The notes under the pieces are model-generated. The model was not told where the DNA came from. It worked only from the letters and a program-made list of their open reading frames with translations, and did not search any database. A stretch of 64,000 bases of DNA, taken from NCBI GenBank assembly GCA_039583875.1, contig CM077158.1, positions 123,997,900 through 124,061,899 on the forward strand, given 5' to 3'. The position numbers and the translations under genes were made by a program. The DNA comes from Platanthera guangdongensis (taxonomy: Eukaryota; Streptophyta; Magnoliopsida; Asparagales; Orchidaceae). This document shows positions 10,717 to 21,790 of this stretch, one piece after another (within the stretch, counting starts at the first letter, position 1; every line of letters starts with the position of its first letter).

Positions 10717-12632
10717 ATGGGTTCCACTGAGAATCATAAGGAATTGGGACCCATGAAGTTACCCATTTGCAGAAAGGAAATCTTTGGCATTTGGAAGGAA
10801 AGGGTGAGACTGTTTATGGAAGCCTCAGACCCTAGGATTTATATCACAGTGAAAGAAGGGCCATATGTGCCCATGAAGGTTTCAGTCTTAGATGCAAATC
10901 AGAGAACACCTAAGGATTTCTCTGAAATGACAAAGGATGAGATTGTGCTAGCCACAATGGACAAGAGGGCTCAGAACATCATTGTGAGTGCTATAGATGA
11001 TGCAACTTTTCAGAATTTGATACACTGCAAGACATCTAAGGAGATGTGGGATACCTTGGTAGTGTACATGGAGGGTTCTGAAGAAGTGAGGCAAGACAGG
11101 AAATCCTTGCTAAACCAAGAATATGAAAGCTTTAGGCAAGGTAGAGATGATAGAATAACTGAATGCTATAAAAAGTTATATAGAATTGTGAATGAGCTTA
11201 TATCCTATGGTAGAGAGTTCAGTAATTATGAGCTCAATGATAAGTTTCTAAGGTCCCTTACAAAAGATTGGGACACCAAGATCTGTGCCATTAGGGAAAT
11301 GGCAAAGTTGGCAGAAATTCCTCCACCAACACTATTTGGAAAACTGCTATCCTATGAGATGCAGTTGATGGTGAGGAAAGAAGAGGAGAAATCTATAAGA
11401 AGTGAACATAAAGAAAGGACAGTGGCCTTTAAAACAGAAGCCCCCATAAAGTACAGAAGTAAGTCACCAACTTCACCTCCAAAAGCAGCTGAAACTGAGT
11501 CAGATGAGTCAGCAAGCAGAAAATCTGAAAGCAGTGAAAGTGATGAGGACTTTGCTACCTTCACAAGACATTTTCAGAAGTTCTTGAAGAAGAAACAATG
11601 GAGGACAAGGCCATCTACTTCACAGGGTAAAGAAGACTATTATCAGAATAAAAATTCTTCAAAGAAAGATAGGAAAAAGTCCAAGTCTAGCAAAGCAACA
11701 CTATCAAAAATTGTATGCTATTGCTGTAATAGACAAGGACATGTTGATGCAGATTGTCCAAGAAAAAGGAAGAAGTCTAGTGACAAGAAAAAGACTCAAT
11801 ACAAGGGCAAGAAGGAAAAGTCTTTTGTTGCCAAAAAGGATAAGAGCCTATCAGACATTTCTTCATCAGAAACTGAGTCAGATGCTGAGGCATATATAGG
11901 GCTGTTTGCTGAAGAAGAATAAGAAGAAGAGTTCATTCAGATCATGAATTCTATATATGAACAAGAGGACAGTCAATGCCAAGGGCTAATGGCATTGACA
12001 GAAAGTGACCAAATCCTGGAGCAGCCAGGACCTAGTAAGGTACACCATTGTTCTTTAAGTTCAATTTCTTGTGCTAGTTCAGAAACAGATTCATCATCAT
12101 CAAATGATGAGAGTGCATCTGAATCTGAAGAGGATATTCATCAGTTGATAGATGAATATAAAGTTCTGTTGCAAGCATTTAAGAAATGCAAATCCTTGGC
12201 CAAGAGTCAAGCTAAGGAGATTGCAAGTCTCAAAATGGCTGCAACTGATTATGAGAAGTTATTTGATCAAAAACTTAATGAGATAGCCAGACTGAAGCAC
12301 ATAACAGTGATGCAGATGGGGACTATAACATATAAGAATGATCAAATCAAGAGTCTGGAGATTAGTCTTCAGAAGGAGAGAGATCTTGTCGCTAGGTTTT
12401 CTAAACCTAAGTCAGTTCTACCTTTAATTGATGAATTTGTTCATCACAAAGGTAAAGCTGGACTGGGATTTACTAAACCAGCTAGGACTGTTCAGTCCAA
12501 GTCCAACGGCAAAGCCTCAACTCTCAACAAGCCAGCTGTAGATAAAACAGCTAAGACTGTACCTAAGCAAAGGTACAATAAGTTTGAGTGTTGGTGCTGT
12601 GGCAAGGTAGACACTTTACAATGGACTGTTAG
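10717..12632 (+). pseudogene. gag: Sirevirus-1 gag (nucleocapsid region included), disrupted
   Basis: Gag builds the virus-like particle and packages element RNA. The start is the ATG at 10717, 91 bp after the primer site. Residues 1-250 form the copia-type gag domain. Basic and Ser-rich stretches follow, then a zinc knuckle CX2CX4HX4C (CYCCNRQGHVDADC, 11716-11757). A stop TAA at 11920 interrupts the frame, which continues in phase through a long coiled-coil-like segment (about 12130-12400). A second knuckle at 12589-12629 measures 41 rather than 42 bases, so a 1-base deletion shifts the frame inside it. A TAG follows at 12630. A long gag with this C-terminal extension is typical of Sireviruses. 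Confidence 0.93.
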
Positions 12633-12959
12633 CACAATGCTAGTGCCAAAGTGAGTAGCAAACTGCCTGTTGGAAAACCTGCAGGTAGCTTTGTAAGGAA
12701 GCAAACTAACCAGTACCAAGGACCCAAGAATTCTTTGGGTTCTAAGGTTCACTAATCTGTTTTGCAGGTGAGTCCAAGTGGCCATGCCCCAATATGGTAC
12801 TTGGACAGTGGATGTTCCAGACATATGACTGGAACAAGGGGTTTACTAAAGGACTACACACCCATCAAGGATGGTCCAAAAGTCACCTTTGGTGGTTCTG
12901 AAAAAGGGATCATCAAGGGTTTTGGTAACATATCTAACTCCTATATTACAATTACTTAA
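12633..12959 (+). pseudogene. Sirevirus-1 aspartic protease region
   Basis: Protease cuts the Gag-Pol polyprotein. The active-site motif WYLDSGCSRHMTG is intact, with the catalytic Asp at 12804-12806. The region lies in the same frame as all downstream pol. Stops TAA at 12753 and TAA at 12957 flank it. No separate start codon is expected, since copia elements make one Gag-Pol polyprotein. Confidence 0.88.
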
Positions 12960-14159
12960 GTGGCCTATGTTAAAGGTTTGAAACGTAACCTTATTAGTAT
13001 AAGTCAATTGAGTGATGTAGGATATGACATCTCATTTGTCAAAAATGGTTGTCATAACAGGAGGTCAAATGATCAAGAGATCATTTTGACTGGTTATAGA
13101 AAAAGGAATGTCTATTGCTTAGACATTATGGTTGAGAACAATTGTTCTCCAGTGTGTCTTGTAGCTGATAAGACAGTCTCTCATTGTGTCAAATGGCACA
13201 AGAGGCTAGCCCATCTAAACTACAAGACAATTGGCAAACTCTTTAGCAAAGAGTTATTAAGGAATGGTCCTCAAGTTAAGTGTATTAAAGATGGTATTTG
13301 CTCAGCTTGTCAAAAGGGCAAGCAGACTAGATCCACCTTTAGAAGCATTGAAAACAAAGATGTTGTGAGGAGTTTATACCTCTTGCATATGGATCTCTTT
13401 GGTCCAATGCCAGTTCACAGCCTGGGTAGGAAGGTCTATACCTTTGTAGTTGTAGATGACTAATCAAGGTTTTCCTGGGTGTTCTTCCTTAGACAGAAAT
13501 CTGAAACACCTAGTGTCTTCTATAGTTTTCTCAAACAAATTCAGAATGAACTGGATAGTACAGTGGTCAAAATAAGAAGTGACCATGGTACTGAATTTTA
13601 GTCTGATAGTATGGCAAAACTATGTGAAGAATTTGGGATATTTCAAGAGTTTTCTTCACCAAGAACACCTCAGCAAAATAGCATTGCTGAGAGGAAGAAT
13701 AGAACCTTGATTGAGGCTGGTAGGACCCTATTAAGTGATACATCACTACCAGAATATTTCTGGACTAAAGCAGTTAATACTGCATGCCATGTTATTAATA
13801 GGGCTACCATTACTAAAAGCCTCAACAAGACCCCCTATGAGGTTGTGAAAGGCAGGAAACCAAACCTATCCTACTTCAGGATCTTTGGTTGTAAGAGCTT
13901 TATACTTAATAATGGAAAGTCTTACTTGACTAAGTTTGCTGCCAAGTCCAAAGAGGGAATTTTTGTTAGGTACAGCAACAACAGTAAGGATTATAGAGTC
14001 TACAACTTGTCTACACAAGTTGTAGAAGAATCTGTGCATGTAGTATTTTATGAAACTAGACTTATTAACAATGAGTTGTCTAGTAGTGTATGCAGCTCCA
14101 CAGGTATAACAAAGAAGATGGACAATCTCACTATAGAAGAAGAACCTTCTACAAGATAG
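12960..14159 (+). pseudogene. Sirevirus-1 integrase
   Basis: Integrase joins cDNA to host DNA, leaving the 5-bp TSD seen here. The HHCC zinc region (WHKRLAHLN ... CSACQKGK, about 13190-13320) is present. The catalytic triad is intact: Asp 13392 (LHMDLFGP), Asp 13581 (RSDHGTEF) and Glu 13689 (AERKNR), with exactly 35 residues between the last two. Stops in the same frame are at 13461 (TAA), 13599 (TAG) and 14157 (TAG), with no frameshift, so the damage is point mutation only. The C-terminal part has the copia motif YEVVKGRKPNLSYFRIFGC. Confidence 0.93.
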
Positions 14160-15929
14160 CAAGTAGAAGATAGTGGCTGCTGTCCAGGGGGAGTACTACA
14201 TGTAACTAATACAGATGAAGTTCAAGGAGTGCAGCAAGATGAAGAAACTGAAGAAGTTCAACCTGAAGTCAAGATGCCTCCAGCCAATAGGCATCTAAGA
14301 GATCATCCAGCAGAACAAATCATTGGTGATCCAAGACAAGGGGTACAAACAAGGAGCAGAAATCTGAATGCAGCAATCTACTCCAGTTTTTTATCCCAAG
14401 TTGAACCAAAGAAGTTTGAAGAAGCCATCCTAGACCCTCATTGGATTGAGGCAATGCAAGAAGAGCTGAATCAGTTCAAGAGGTGCAAGGTCTGGGAACT
14501 TGTTCCTAAACCTAAAGACCACAATATAATTGGAACCAAGTGGATCTATAGGAACAAGATGGATGAACATGGAGTCATCATTAAGAACAAAGCAAGATTG
14601 GTTGCTAAAGGATATAGGCAGGAAGAAGGTATTGACTTTGATCAAACCTTTGCTCCAGTAGCCAGACTGGAAGCCATAAGGATGTTCCTGGCCTATGCAA
14701 CCTTTCAAGGATTTAAAGTTTACCAAATGGATGTCAAGTCAGCATTTCTAAATGGTAATCTAAAAGAGGAAGTCTATGTGGAACAGCCATCAGGTTTTGT
14801 TGATTCAACTCAACCTAATCATGTCTATAGACTTAGGAAAGCATTGTATGGGTTGAAACAAGCCCCTAGGGCTTGGTATGAAACCCTGTCTAGTTTCCTC
14901 ATTGAGAATAAGTTCACAAGGGGGAAAATAGATAAGACTCTATTCCTTAGGGAATCCAGAGGCAAAGTTATACTAGTCCAAATATATGTAGATGACATAA
15001 TATTTGGGTCTACTGAAAGTAGTCTTTCCAAAAAGTTTGCAAAACTTATGCAAGGACAATTTGAGATGAGTAGTATGGGAGAACTTAAGTTCTTCTTGGG
15101 TCTCCAAGTAAGACTGACTGAGAATGGATTATCCATATGCCAGTCTAAGTTCACCCTAGAACTCATAAGAAAGTATGGTATGGATTCATCCAGTACCCTG
15201 AAGACTCCTATGGGGTCAAGTATGTCTCTTAGCAAGGATGATGCAGGGAAACCTGTAGATGAGTCTTTGTATAGAGGGATAGTTGGCTCCCTATTATATT
15301 TGACTGCAAGTAGACCAGATATCATGTATGCTACATGTGTCTGTGCAAGGTATCAAGCATGCCCTAAGGAGTCTCATTTGACAGCAGTCAAAAGGATATT
15401 GAGATATCTAAAGGGCACTCCTTATCTAGGCCTCTGGTACCCTAGGAATGTGGATTTTGAACTAACAAGTTATTCAGATGCAGACTTTGCAGGATGCAAA
15501 GAAGACAAAAAAAGCACAACTGGAACCTGTCAATTCCTAGGTGGAAGACTGATTTCATGGAGTAGCAAGAAGCAAACAAGTGTGGCTATCTCCACTGCAG
15601 AGTCAGAATATGTGGCTGCAGGAAGTTGCTGTGCTCAACTTCTATGGATACAACATCAGCTTGAGGACTATGGAATTCAGGTAAGTAGAACTCCACTCTT
15701 TTGTGATTCTACAAGTGCTATATCAATTGCAAATAATCCTGTTTCCCATAGTAGAACCAAACATATTGAAATAAAATATCATTTTCTTAGGGAACATGTA
15801 GAGAAAGAATATATTTTACTGGAATATGTTAGAACAGATAATCAACTAGCTGATATGTATACTAAGCCCTTAGAAGAAATTAAGTTCAGTAGGTTTAAAA
15901 TTGAACTAGGTATGATAAACTTAGAATAA
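14160..15929 (+). pseudogene. Sirevirus-1 reverse transcriptase and RNase H
   Basis: The longest open part of pol: 14160 to the TAA at 15927 is open. The RT domain (about 14430-15200) has [29 protein letters not shown], and the catalytic YVDD at 14985-14996. RNase H follows with [20 protein letters not shown] and [10 protein letters not shown], ending [11 protein letters not shown]. It carries no stop of its own but depends on the broken upstream frame for translation. An AGGGGGAG motif at 14186-14193, between integrase and RT, matches the polypurine tract core. Sequence is typical of the Sirevirus lineage. Confidence 0.93.
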
Positions 15930-15956
15930 GTTTATAGAAATGGCTAGTAAAAAGGT

Positions 15957-16285
15957 GTCGACACACAGAGATATCTGTGTCGACACAGAAAAGTGGTGAC
16001 GACACTTCAGGTAAAAGGTGTCGACACATCTAGGAAGTTGGTGTCGACACTTCAGAAAATTAGTGTCGACACATAGTCAGTAGGTGTCGACACATCCAAG
16101 GTGGTGTCGACACTTAGGCTTTACTCAGAATTATCTAAGTCAAGACTCGACTAAATGTCGAGTTATGTGGTGTCGACACATAAACAAGTGTCGACACATA
16201 TATCTGTTGAATAAACTTGTGTCGACACATAGGTGTCGAGACATTATAAGTCAGTGTCGACACTTATCGACAGTGTCGACACAAT
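15957..16285. promoter_or_regulatory. Second GTGTCGACAC array, in the pol-ORF3 spacer
   Basis: There are 12 perfect copies in about 330 bp, starting 28 bp after the pol stop; single near copies are at about 16353 and 16391. The flanking bases are not a copy of the LTR, so the spacer shares the motif and layout with U3 rather than being a recent duplication. It precedes a TATA box and the ORF3 start. Confidence 0.9.
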
Positions 16286-16327
16286 TCAAGTTAGCTGACC
16301 CGCCTTTTCATCTTCAAACCTAGAAAG

Positions 16328-16338
16328 GTATAAATAGG
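16328..16338 (+). promoter_or_regulatory. Putative internal promoter TATA box (GTATAAATAGG) for ORF3
   Basis: Same core, TATAAATAGG, as the LTR TATA box. It ends 97 bp before the ORF3 ATG at 16435 and follows the palindrome array by about 45 bp. Sirevirus-2 has GTATAAATAGA about 100 bp before its own ORF3 ATG. Function is inferred from position and conservation. Confidence 0.55.
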
Positions 16339-16434
16339 ATTTTGCCTTATTCTGTCGACACGCTTTCAAAAGTTTCGAGACCAAACTTGTATGTCGACAC
16401 CTCTCTTCTCTCCAGTCAAATTCTTCAAACCCTA

Positions 16435-19218
16435 ATGGCGCCAAAGCTCGAGGAGAACGTCAATGAGGGCTATGAACTGGTGCGGAATGCGTTTGATGAA
16501 GCAGACCCAGAGATCAAGACTGTGGTAACCCTAGTTGCAGACTCAGGGTTAGAATTTCTTGTTTCTGAGCCGACTAAGATCTGGAAGAAGGAAGTACTGG
16601 AATTCCTAAATGGAGCAACCCTAGACGACACTGGATTCAAGATCAAGTCCAGGGTCCATGGTGAAAAGGTTAAGATCTCACCAAAAAGTTTGAGGAAAGT
16701 CCTTCAGTTACCAAGAACTAAGGAAGAAGAGGTTACTGCTTCCAGGACCAGAGATGCATTGGCATGGTGTGGTCTGGATTCAAAGATGAAAATTGGCTCA
16801 GTTTTCAATAGAAAAGGTATGAACAGTCAGGGGAAATTCCTGTCAGAAATTGTTGGAAAAGTAATTTTAAGCAAACCTGGAGGGCATGATAGGGTATCAG
16901 CACATATGTTCAGCATTATGACCAGAATAATCTTCAGCCTGAAAACTGACTGGTCTGTAGTGATCTTTGAGAAGATCAAGGAGAGCCTGAAGAAACCCAA
17001 TTTGGGTAGGATCTTAAGTTTATACTTGGCTGGTAGTATGCCAGAGGTTATGGGTGAAGTTGCTGGAACAAAAATCAACCACATGAGGAAAATGTACATG
17101 AGGATCTTCTCCAGATGGGACAGGGTGTTGTCTAAGGAGATGCCAACCCCTGAGAAGATAACTCCTGAGAAAGTATCACCTCAAAAGAAGAAGAAGAAAA
17201 CTGCTCCAGTGGCTCAGGTTTCCACTAGCAGCTCTGGTAGTGAAGAGCAAGTAGTCTTCACACCTGATGAAGAAGACACAGGAACTGCTGTGAAATCTCA
17301 AGCTCAATAAGATACTGCAGTGAGACAGGGGGAGCTACCACCAGCTAGCCCCTTACACCAGGATTCAGTCCAGGGGGAGCCTCTAGTTGTAGAAGAACCA
17401 ACTACTCTTGAGAGTGAGCAAGCAACAAACATCATCCTTGAGGTAATCACTGAGCTTAATGCTTTAGATTTCCTTAAAGTGGATACTGTTTTATCTGATC
17501 CATTAAGTAATGTTAATCAGCAAACTCAGCTGGATAGCCAAGTCCCAGATGTTGTCATGAAGGACACATCTGTTGAAGTTCAAGTAGTTTCTGATCCAGT
17601 GGTAGATGAGCCAAGAATTTCTCCAGCCAATTCTCCACAAGAATATACAATGGAAGATCTATTCCTAAATATGGATCAAACTGATTTTGACAAGGAATGT
17701 GCTGCTGCTGAGGGGGAGACTGCTCCAGTTGAGGGGGAGCAAGTTGTAATTATTGAAGAGCCTGTAAGGCAAGAACCTGAGAAGGCACCAGAAGTGCAGA
17801 AGGAGTTACCTCCAAGCCCTAAGGAGAGGGTAGATATAGCCAGCACATCTGCCTCTGAAGATGAGGAGATTGCAAGGGCAAAGAAAAAGAAATTTCAAGT
17901 ATTCAAGAGAAGGAGCCAAAATTATAAGAAGGCTTTGCAAACCATAGCACCACAGCCAGCACTACAGCCTACTCCAACTGTAGATTACAGTGCTCTTATG
18001 GTTGCTATGCAGATAAAGCTGGATGAGCACAGGCAAGCCATTGAGAAGTATGCAGATGAAGGGCAAAAATCATTACAGTTTGATTTGGCCCAGGATATCA
18101 AGTCTATAAGATTTGAAATGAATCTTAATAAAAAGGAGATGACTGACTGCTTCCACAAGGGAGGGAATGCAGTAGTGTACTTGGCTACACATCAGGAGAA
18201 AATCAAGGCTCAAGTAGATGACATAGCACTGAAGCAGGGGTATGTTCTAGAGAACCAAATCAGAATGAATGATAACCTGACAGCTTCTCACAATGCCATA
18301 GTAACAGAGATGAAGAATCTAGCTGCAAGGCAGACTCCAGCTAATGCTACAGCTAAAGCAGATTTTGACAAAGCATTCCAAGAGGAAATAACTGCTGTTA
18401 AGACTGCAATTCAAGATTCTCAGAAGATCATAACTGACAAACTCCAAAGGTTAAAACCTTTCTACAGGGATGGAGTTAATTATCTAAATGCCCAGATCCG
18501 ATTTCAAAAAGATGATTTAAGGGATCACATGGAAAGAGAAGTCATAAAAGGGGAGAGGGTATTAGTCAAAGCTGGCTCTGACCATGCAAAATAGATTTCT
18601 AACTCCATCAGAGCCACTCTTGGTTATCCTCCTCTATGTGATGATAATGATGTAGCAGAATCTGGAGTTAACCCTGCATATCTTGGAGGTGAGCAACCAG
18701 AAGTAGCTCAAGTGATCTATCCTCCACCAGATTTTGATATGGTTCAAGCTGACATACAATCCATGTATAGTCCATCTGATGGAAATCAGAAGGTCATTCT
18801 TGACAAAGTGGTTCAGCCAGTATCTGAGGCTTTACAGGAAGCTATCTGGAAAGAGCTAGCAGAACAAGAAGCCAGACTGTCTAAGAAGAGGTTCAGGGAA
18901 CAAGCTGAACAAAGACCAGACTTTGAGCAGTGGAGCCCCACTTCAAGAAACATTATCTTAACTGCATGGAAAGCTGCAAAAGGTAATATACAGGACAGAA
19001 ACAAGTGGTTTTCTGAAACAGAATGGAGGAAGCATGAGACAAGGCAAGAAGCCATAGTCCAATATAGAAGAAAGGCCAAGATGGGAAAGCTACCTCCTAC
19101 TGCTCAGGAGCCTAGCAAGTACTTTCCCAAACCTTATCATTATTTTGAAAGGCAAAAGATTAAAGCTGAGGAGCTTAAGAAGAAGGAGCTGAAAGGGAAG
19201 AAACCTGTTGATACTTAA
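16435..19218 (+). pseudogene. Sirevirus-1 ORF3 (envelope-like / putative plant transposon protein)
   Basis: The frame of 928 codons starts at the ATG at 16435 (MAPKLEENVNEGYELVRN) and is broken only by TAA at 17308 and TAG at 18592. The N-terminal 230 residues form a compact domain (VKISPKSLRKVLQLP, DALAWCGLDSKM, KINHMRKMYMRIFSRWD) that I recall as the plant transposon protein family seen in Sirevirus env-like ORFs. The middle is acidic and Pro/Glu-rich with a Lys-rich patch (ARAKKKKFQVFKRR, about 17875), and a long helical, coiled-coil-like part runs about 18000-18590. I see no clear signal peptide or membrane segment, which argues against a true envelope. Function unknown. The related frame in Sirevirus-2 aligns along its whole length. 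Confidence 0.85.
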
Positions 19219-19557
19219 GCTGCTGAAGCTCCTATGCAAGCCAAGATTCAGTCAAGAAAAGGGATAGTGATCAAAGATGCTGATCAAAAATAGCATAGAA
19301 GTTTTCTTAAGTTTACTATGTAATCTTTTGATGTTAAACATTCTGTAAACTTTTGGAAAATGAATATGACAAGTTATTAGAATAATGTGTTGTGTGATAA
19401 ATTTATTTCATTGTTGTTCTGAGATTATGTCTATGTATAAATGTTTGATTGATACATGTTTATGTTTGCCCTGATTATATATTCCTGCTTTTCATCATAC
19501 TATGATTTTATTCTGTATGGTGTATATCATTGACTAAGGGTTATGACTTCTCCAAAT
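19219..19557 (+). other. Sirevirus-1 3' untranslated stretch
   Basis: Non-coding, T-rich sequence between the ORF3 stop and the polypurine tract. No palindrome copies occur here, unlike in the LTR just downstream. Confidence 0.6.
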
Positions 19558-19567
19558 AGGGGGAGAT
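19558..19567 (+). other. Polypurine tract (AGGGGGAG core)
   Basis: AGGGGGAGAT lies directly before the 3' LTR start TGTTGGG and would prime plus-strand cDNA. The same AGGGGGAG core recurs at 14186, 17327, 17372, 17711 and 17732. Confidence 0.85.
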
Positions 19568-21610
19568 TGTTGGGTACATTGGTTCAAATGTACCTGATTT
19601 GAAGAAGCCTCACCCCACTCAATGATATACATCAAAATGTATTTGATGTGTTTTGAGTTTACTTGTGCAGGTTAAGTATTTGCAGGAAAGAAGAAAAAGT
19701 TTCTAAGTCCATGTGTCGACACCCAGAGGGAAAGTGTCGACACTTAAGAAGACTTGTGTCGACACCCAGGCAAGCAGTGTCGACACTTGGAGTCATTGTG
19801 TCGACACCAGGGATGCAGAGTCGACACCAGACAGAAAGTGTCGACACAAGGAGCTGTGTCGACACTCAATGAAGAAAAGTGCAGTGAAGCAGTGTCGACA
19901 CTTAACAGTTGTGTCGACACCCAGTGAAACTGTGTCTACATCAGAAAGTGTCGACACTTGGAGGCTGTGTCGACACTCAGCAAAAGTCAGCAGAGACTAA
20001 GTATAAGTGTCGACACCCAGAGCAATGTGTCGACACACAGCAGAACAGTCAACACTTGAAGAAAGTGTCGACACAAGAAAGAATGTGCCGACACTCAGCT
20101 GAAGACTCAACACTTGAAGAAAGTTTCGACACAAGGAGCTGTGTCGACACTTAGCGAAGTTCAAGAATATTCTAAGTACAAGTGTCGACACAAAGGAGAT
20201 GTGTCGACACTCAGCAAAAGTCTCAACAGAAGAAGAATGTGTCGACACAAGGAGCTGTGTCGACACAAGGAGCTGTGTCGACACTCAGCAAGTATCAACA
20301 CTGAAGACATGTGTCGACACCAAGAAGAAGTGTCGACACTTGGCAAGTTCAACACATGAAGATGTGTCGACACAAAGGTGTTGTGTTGACACTTAGAAGA
20401 ATTCAGCAAATACTGAAGTACAAGGACTTGTGTCGACACACATTATCAGTGTCGACACATGAAGAAGAAGCAGTGTCGAGATATAAAATCTACAACACAA
20501 GAAGTTGTGTCGACACCTTGTAGGCTAGTGTCGACACTTAGACAACTTGTGTCGACACTTAGTCTATAAGTGTCGACACTTAAATACAGACAGTCTCGAC
20601 ACTTTTAGACAGTTAGAGAATTTTCAAGAACTGACTGGATGACTTGACAGCTGCCATTCCAGCCGGTCTACTGCACCTGTCAGAGTTATCAGAAATCAGT
20701 TATGAATCGGACCAGCCGGTTACCATGAAGAAGGCCTATAAATAGGCTTACACTGTCTACAAAAATGGATTGATTGAAAACAAGTTCAAGTGTTCATTAA
20801 CAAGAAGAAGATCTAGCTATTCCTTGAAGAATCTAGTGAAGATCTAAGAAGTTGGAGAGAGAGCTCCATCCAAGAAGTCAGCCATTGGAACCAGGCTGAG
20901 AAGAAGGGTTCAGATTTATTCTGAATCTTAAGTAGCAGAGATCAAGGATCAACTGCAGAAGAGATCAATCTTATTGTGTTCTACTTTCAAGAAGCTTTGA
21001 AGAAAGCCAAGTCAGATTGATTTCAGCTGAGTTCTTCCAATAACGCATCAAGAAACTCACAACTCTTCTCTCTTTTCTCTGAGTTGATTGAGTTACAATT
21101 TTTGTATTCATATTATCTTGTAGGATCCTTAGGGATCTGAGTCTTTGTAAGCCTGTAATTATAAAGGTTGAGTGTAGGGCTTGAGTGCCTGAGTGTAGGA
21201 GATTTGAATCTCTGAGTGTAGGCCTATTGTGGCTGAGTGTAGGCCTTGGTGGCTGAGTGTAGGCCTTGGTGGCTGAGTGTAGGCTTTGAGAAGAAGCTGA
21301 GTTGTAGGGCCTTGGGCCTGAGTTGTAGGAACCTGTTTTGGGGTTCTGAGCTAGTGGAGGAGTTTGGCCGAATCTAGTACACTACTAGATAGGCGAAGGG
21401 GGAAAGTGGATGTACCCAAAGCTTGGGGAACCACTATAAATCTGGGTGTCTACTTTGTGCTTGTGATTTGCTGTGATTGCTGTGTGATTGATGTGTACAA
21501 GTAGATTTAATTCTGTGATTATAAGTTGAATTCTGCCTAAAAAGTTAAAAAGATTTAAGTCACCTATTCACCCCCCCCCCCCTCTAGGTGATTAGGTACA
21601 ATATCTTTCA
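19568..21610 (+). repeat. Sirevirus-1 3' LTR
   Basis: It matches 8594-10611 along its length. It contains 29 perfect GTGTCGACAC copies (19713-20580), one complete extra 18-bp motif unit at about 20254-20275, the TATA box at 20736-20746, fewer minisatellite units, and an end CTTTCA at 21610 followed by the TSD GTGTG. Confidence 0.96.
19713..20600. promoter_or_regulatory. GTGTCGACAC palindrome array in U3 of the 3' LTR
   Basis: 29 perfect copies, and several one-change copies (GTGCCGACAC near 20087, GTTTCGACAC near 20123, GTCTCGACAC near 20593). Some positions are perfect here and altered in the 5' LTR, such as GTGTGGACAC at 9052, and some the reverse. Confidence 0.9.
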
Positions 21611-21790
21611 GTGTGCCCCAATTCTTATTCCAACACAATTTTTGCGATTTTACTAAATGCAGCCCAACCTAAATTATATGAAGTGTATAATGGGAGGTAC
21701 ACAAAATAATCACCTAGTACCCCTATAATAATTGTTGGAGGGCTATAATGATATTTTTAGCCTAAATCCAGAAATTCATAATTTTCCTAA

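Larger units (their letters stand above)
8594..21610 (+). mobile_element. Sirevirus-1: nearly complete Ty1/copia Sirevirus
   Basis: The element runs 13,017 bp: 5' LTR, Met-tRNA primer site, gag, protease, integrase, RT/RNase H, pol-ORF3 spacer, ORF3, polypurine tract, 3' LTR. It is flanked by GTGTG. LTRs are 2018 and 2043 bp and differ, by eye, at roughly 2% of sites plus a few repeat-unit gains, so it is the youngest dateable layer. Gag-pol has at least seven in-frame stops and one frameshift, and ORF3 has two stops, so it cannot move by itself. Its mark is the array of GTGTCGACAC palindromes in both LTRs and in the spacer. Confidence 0.96.

Noticed and set aside
16435..19218. True retroviral envelope gene
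   Set aside because: No signal peptide, membrane segment or cleavage motif seen; only its position after pol resembles env.
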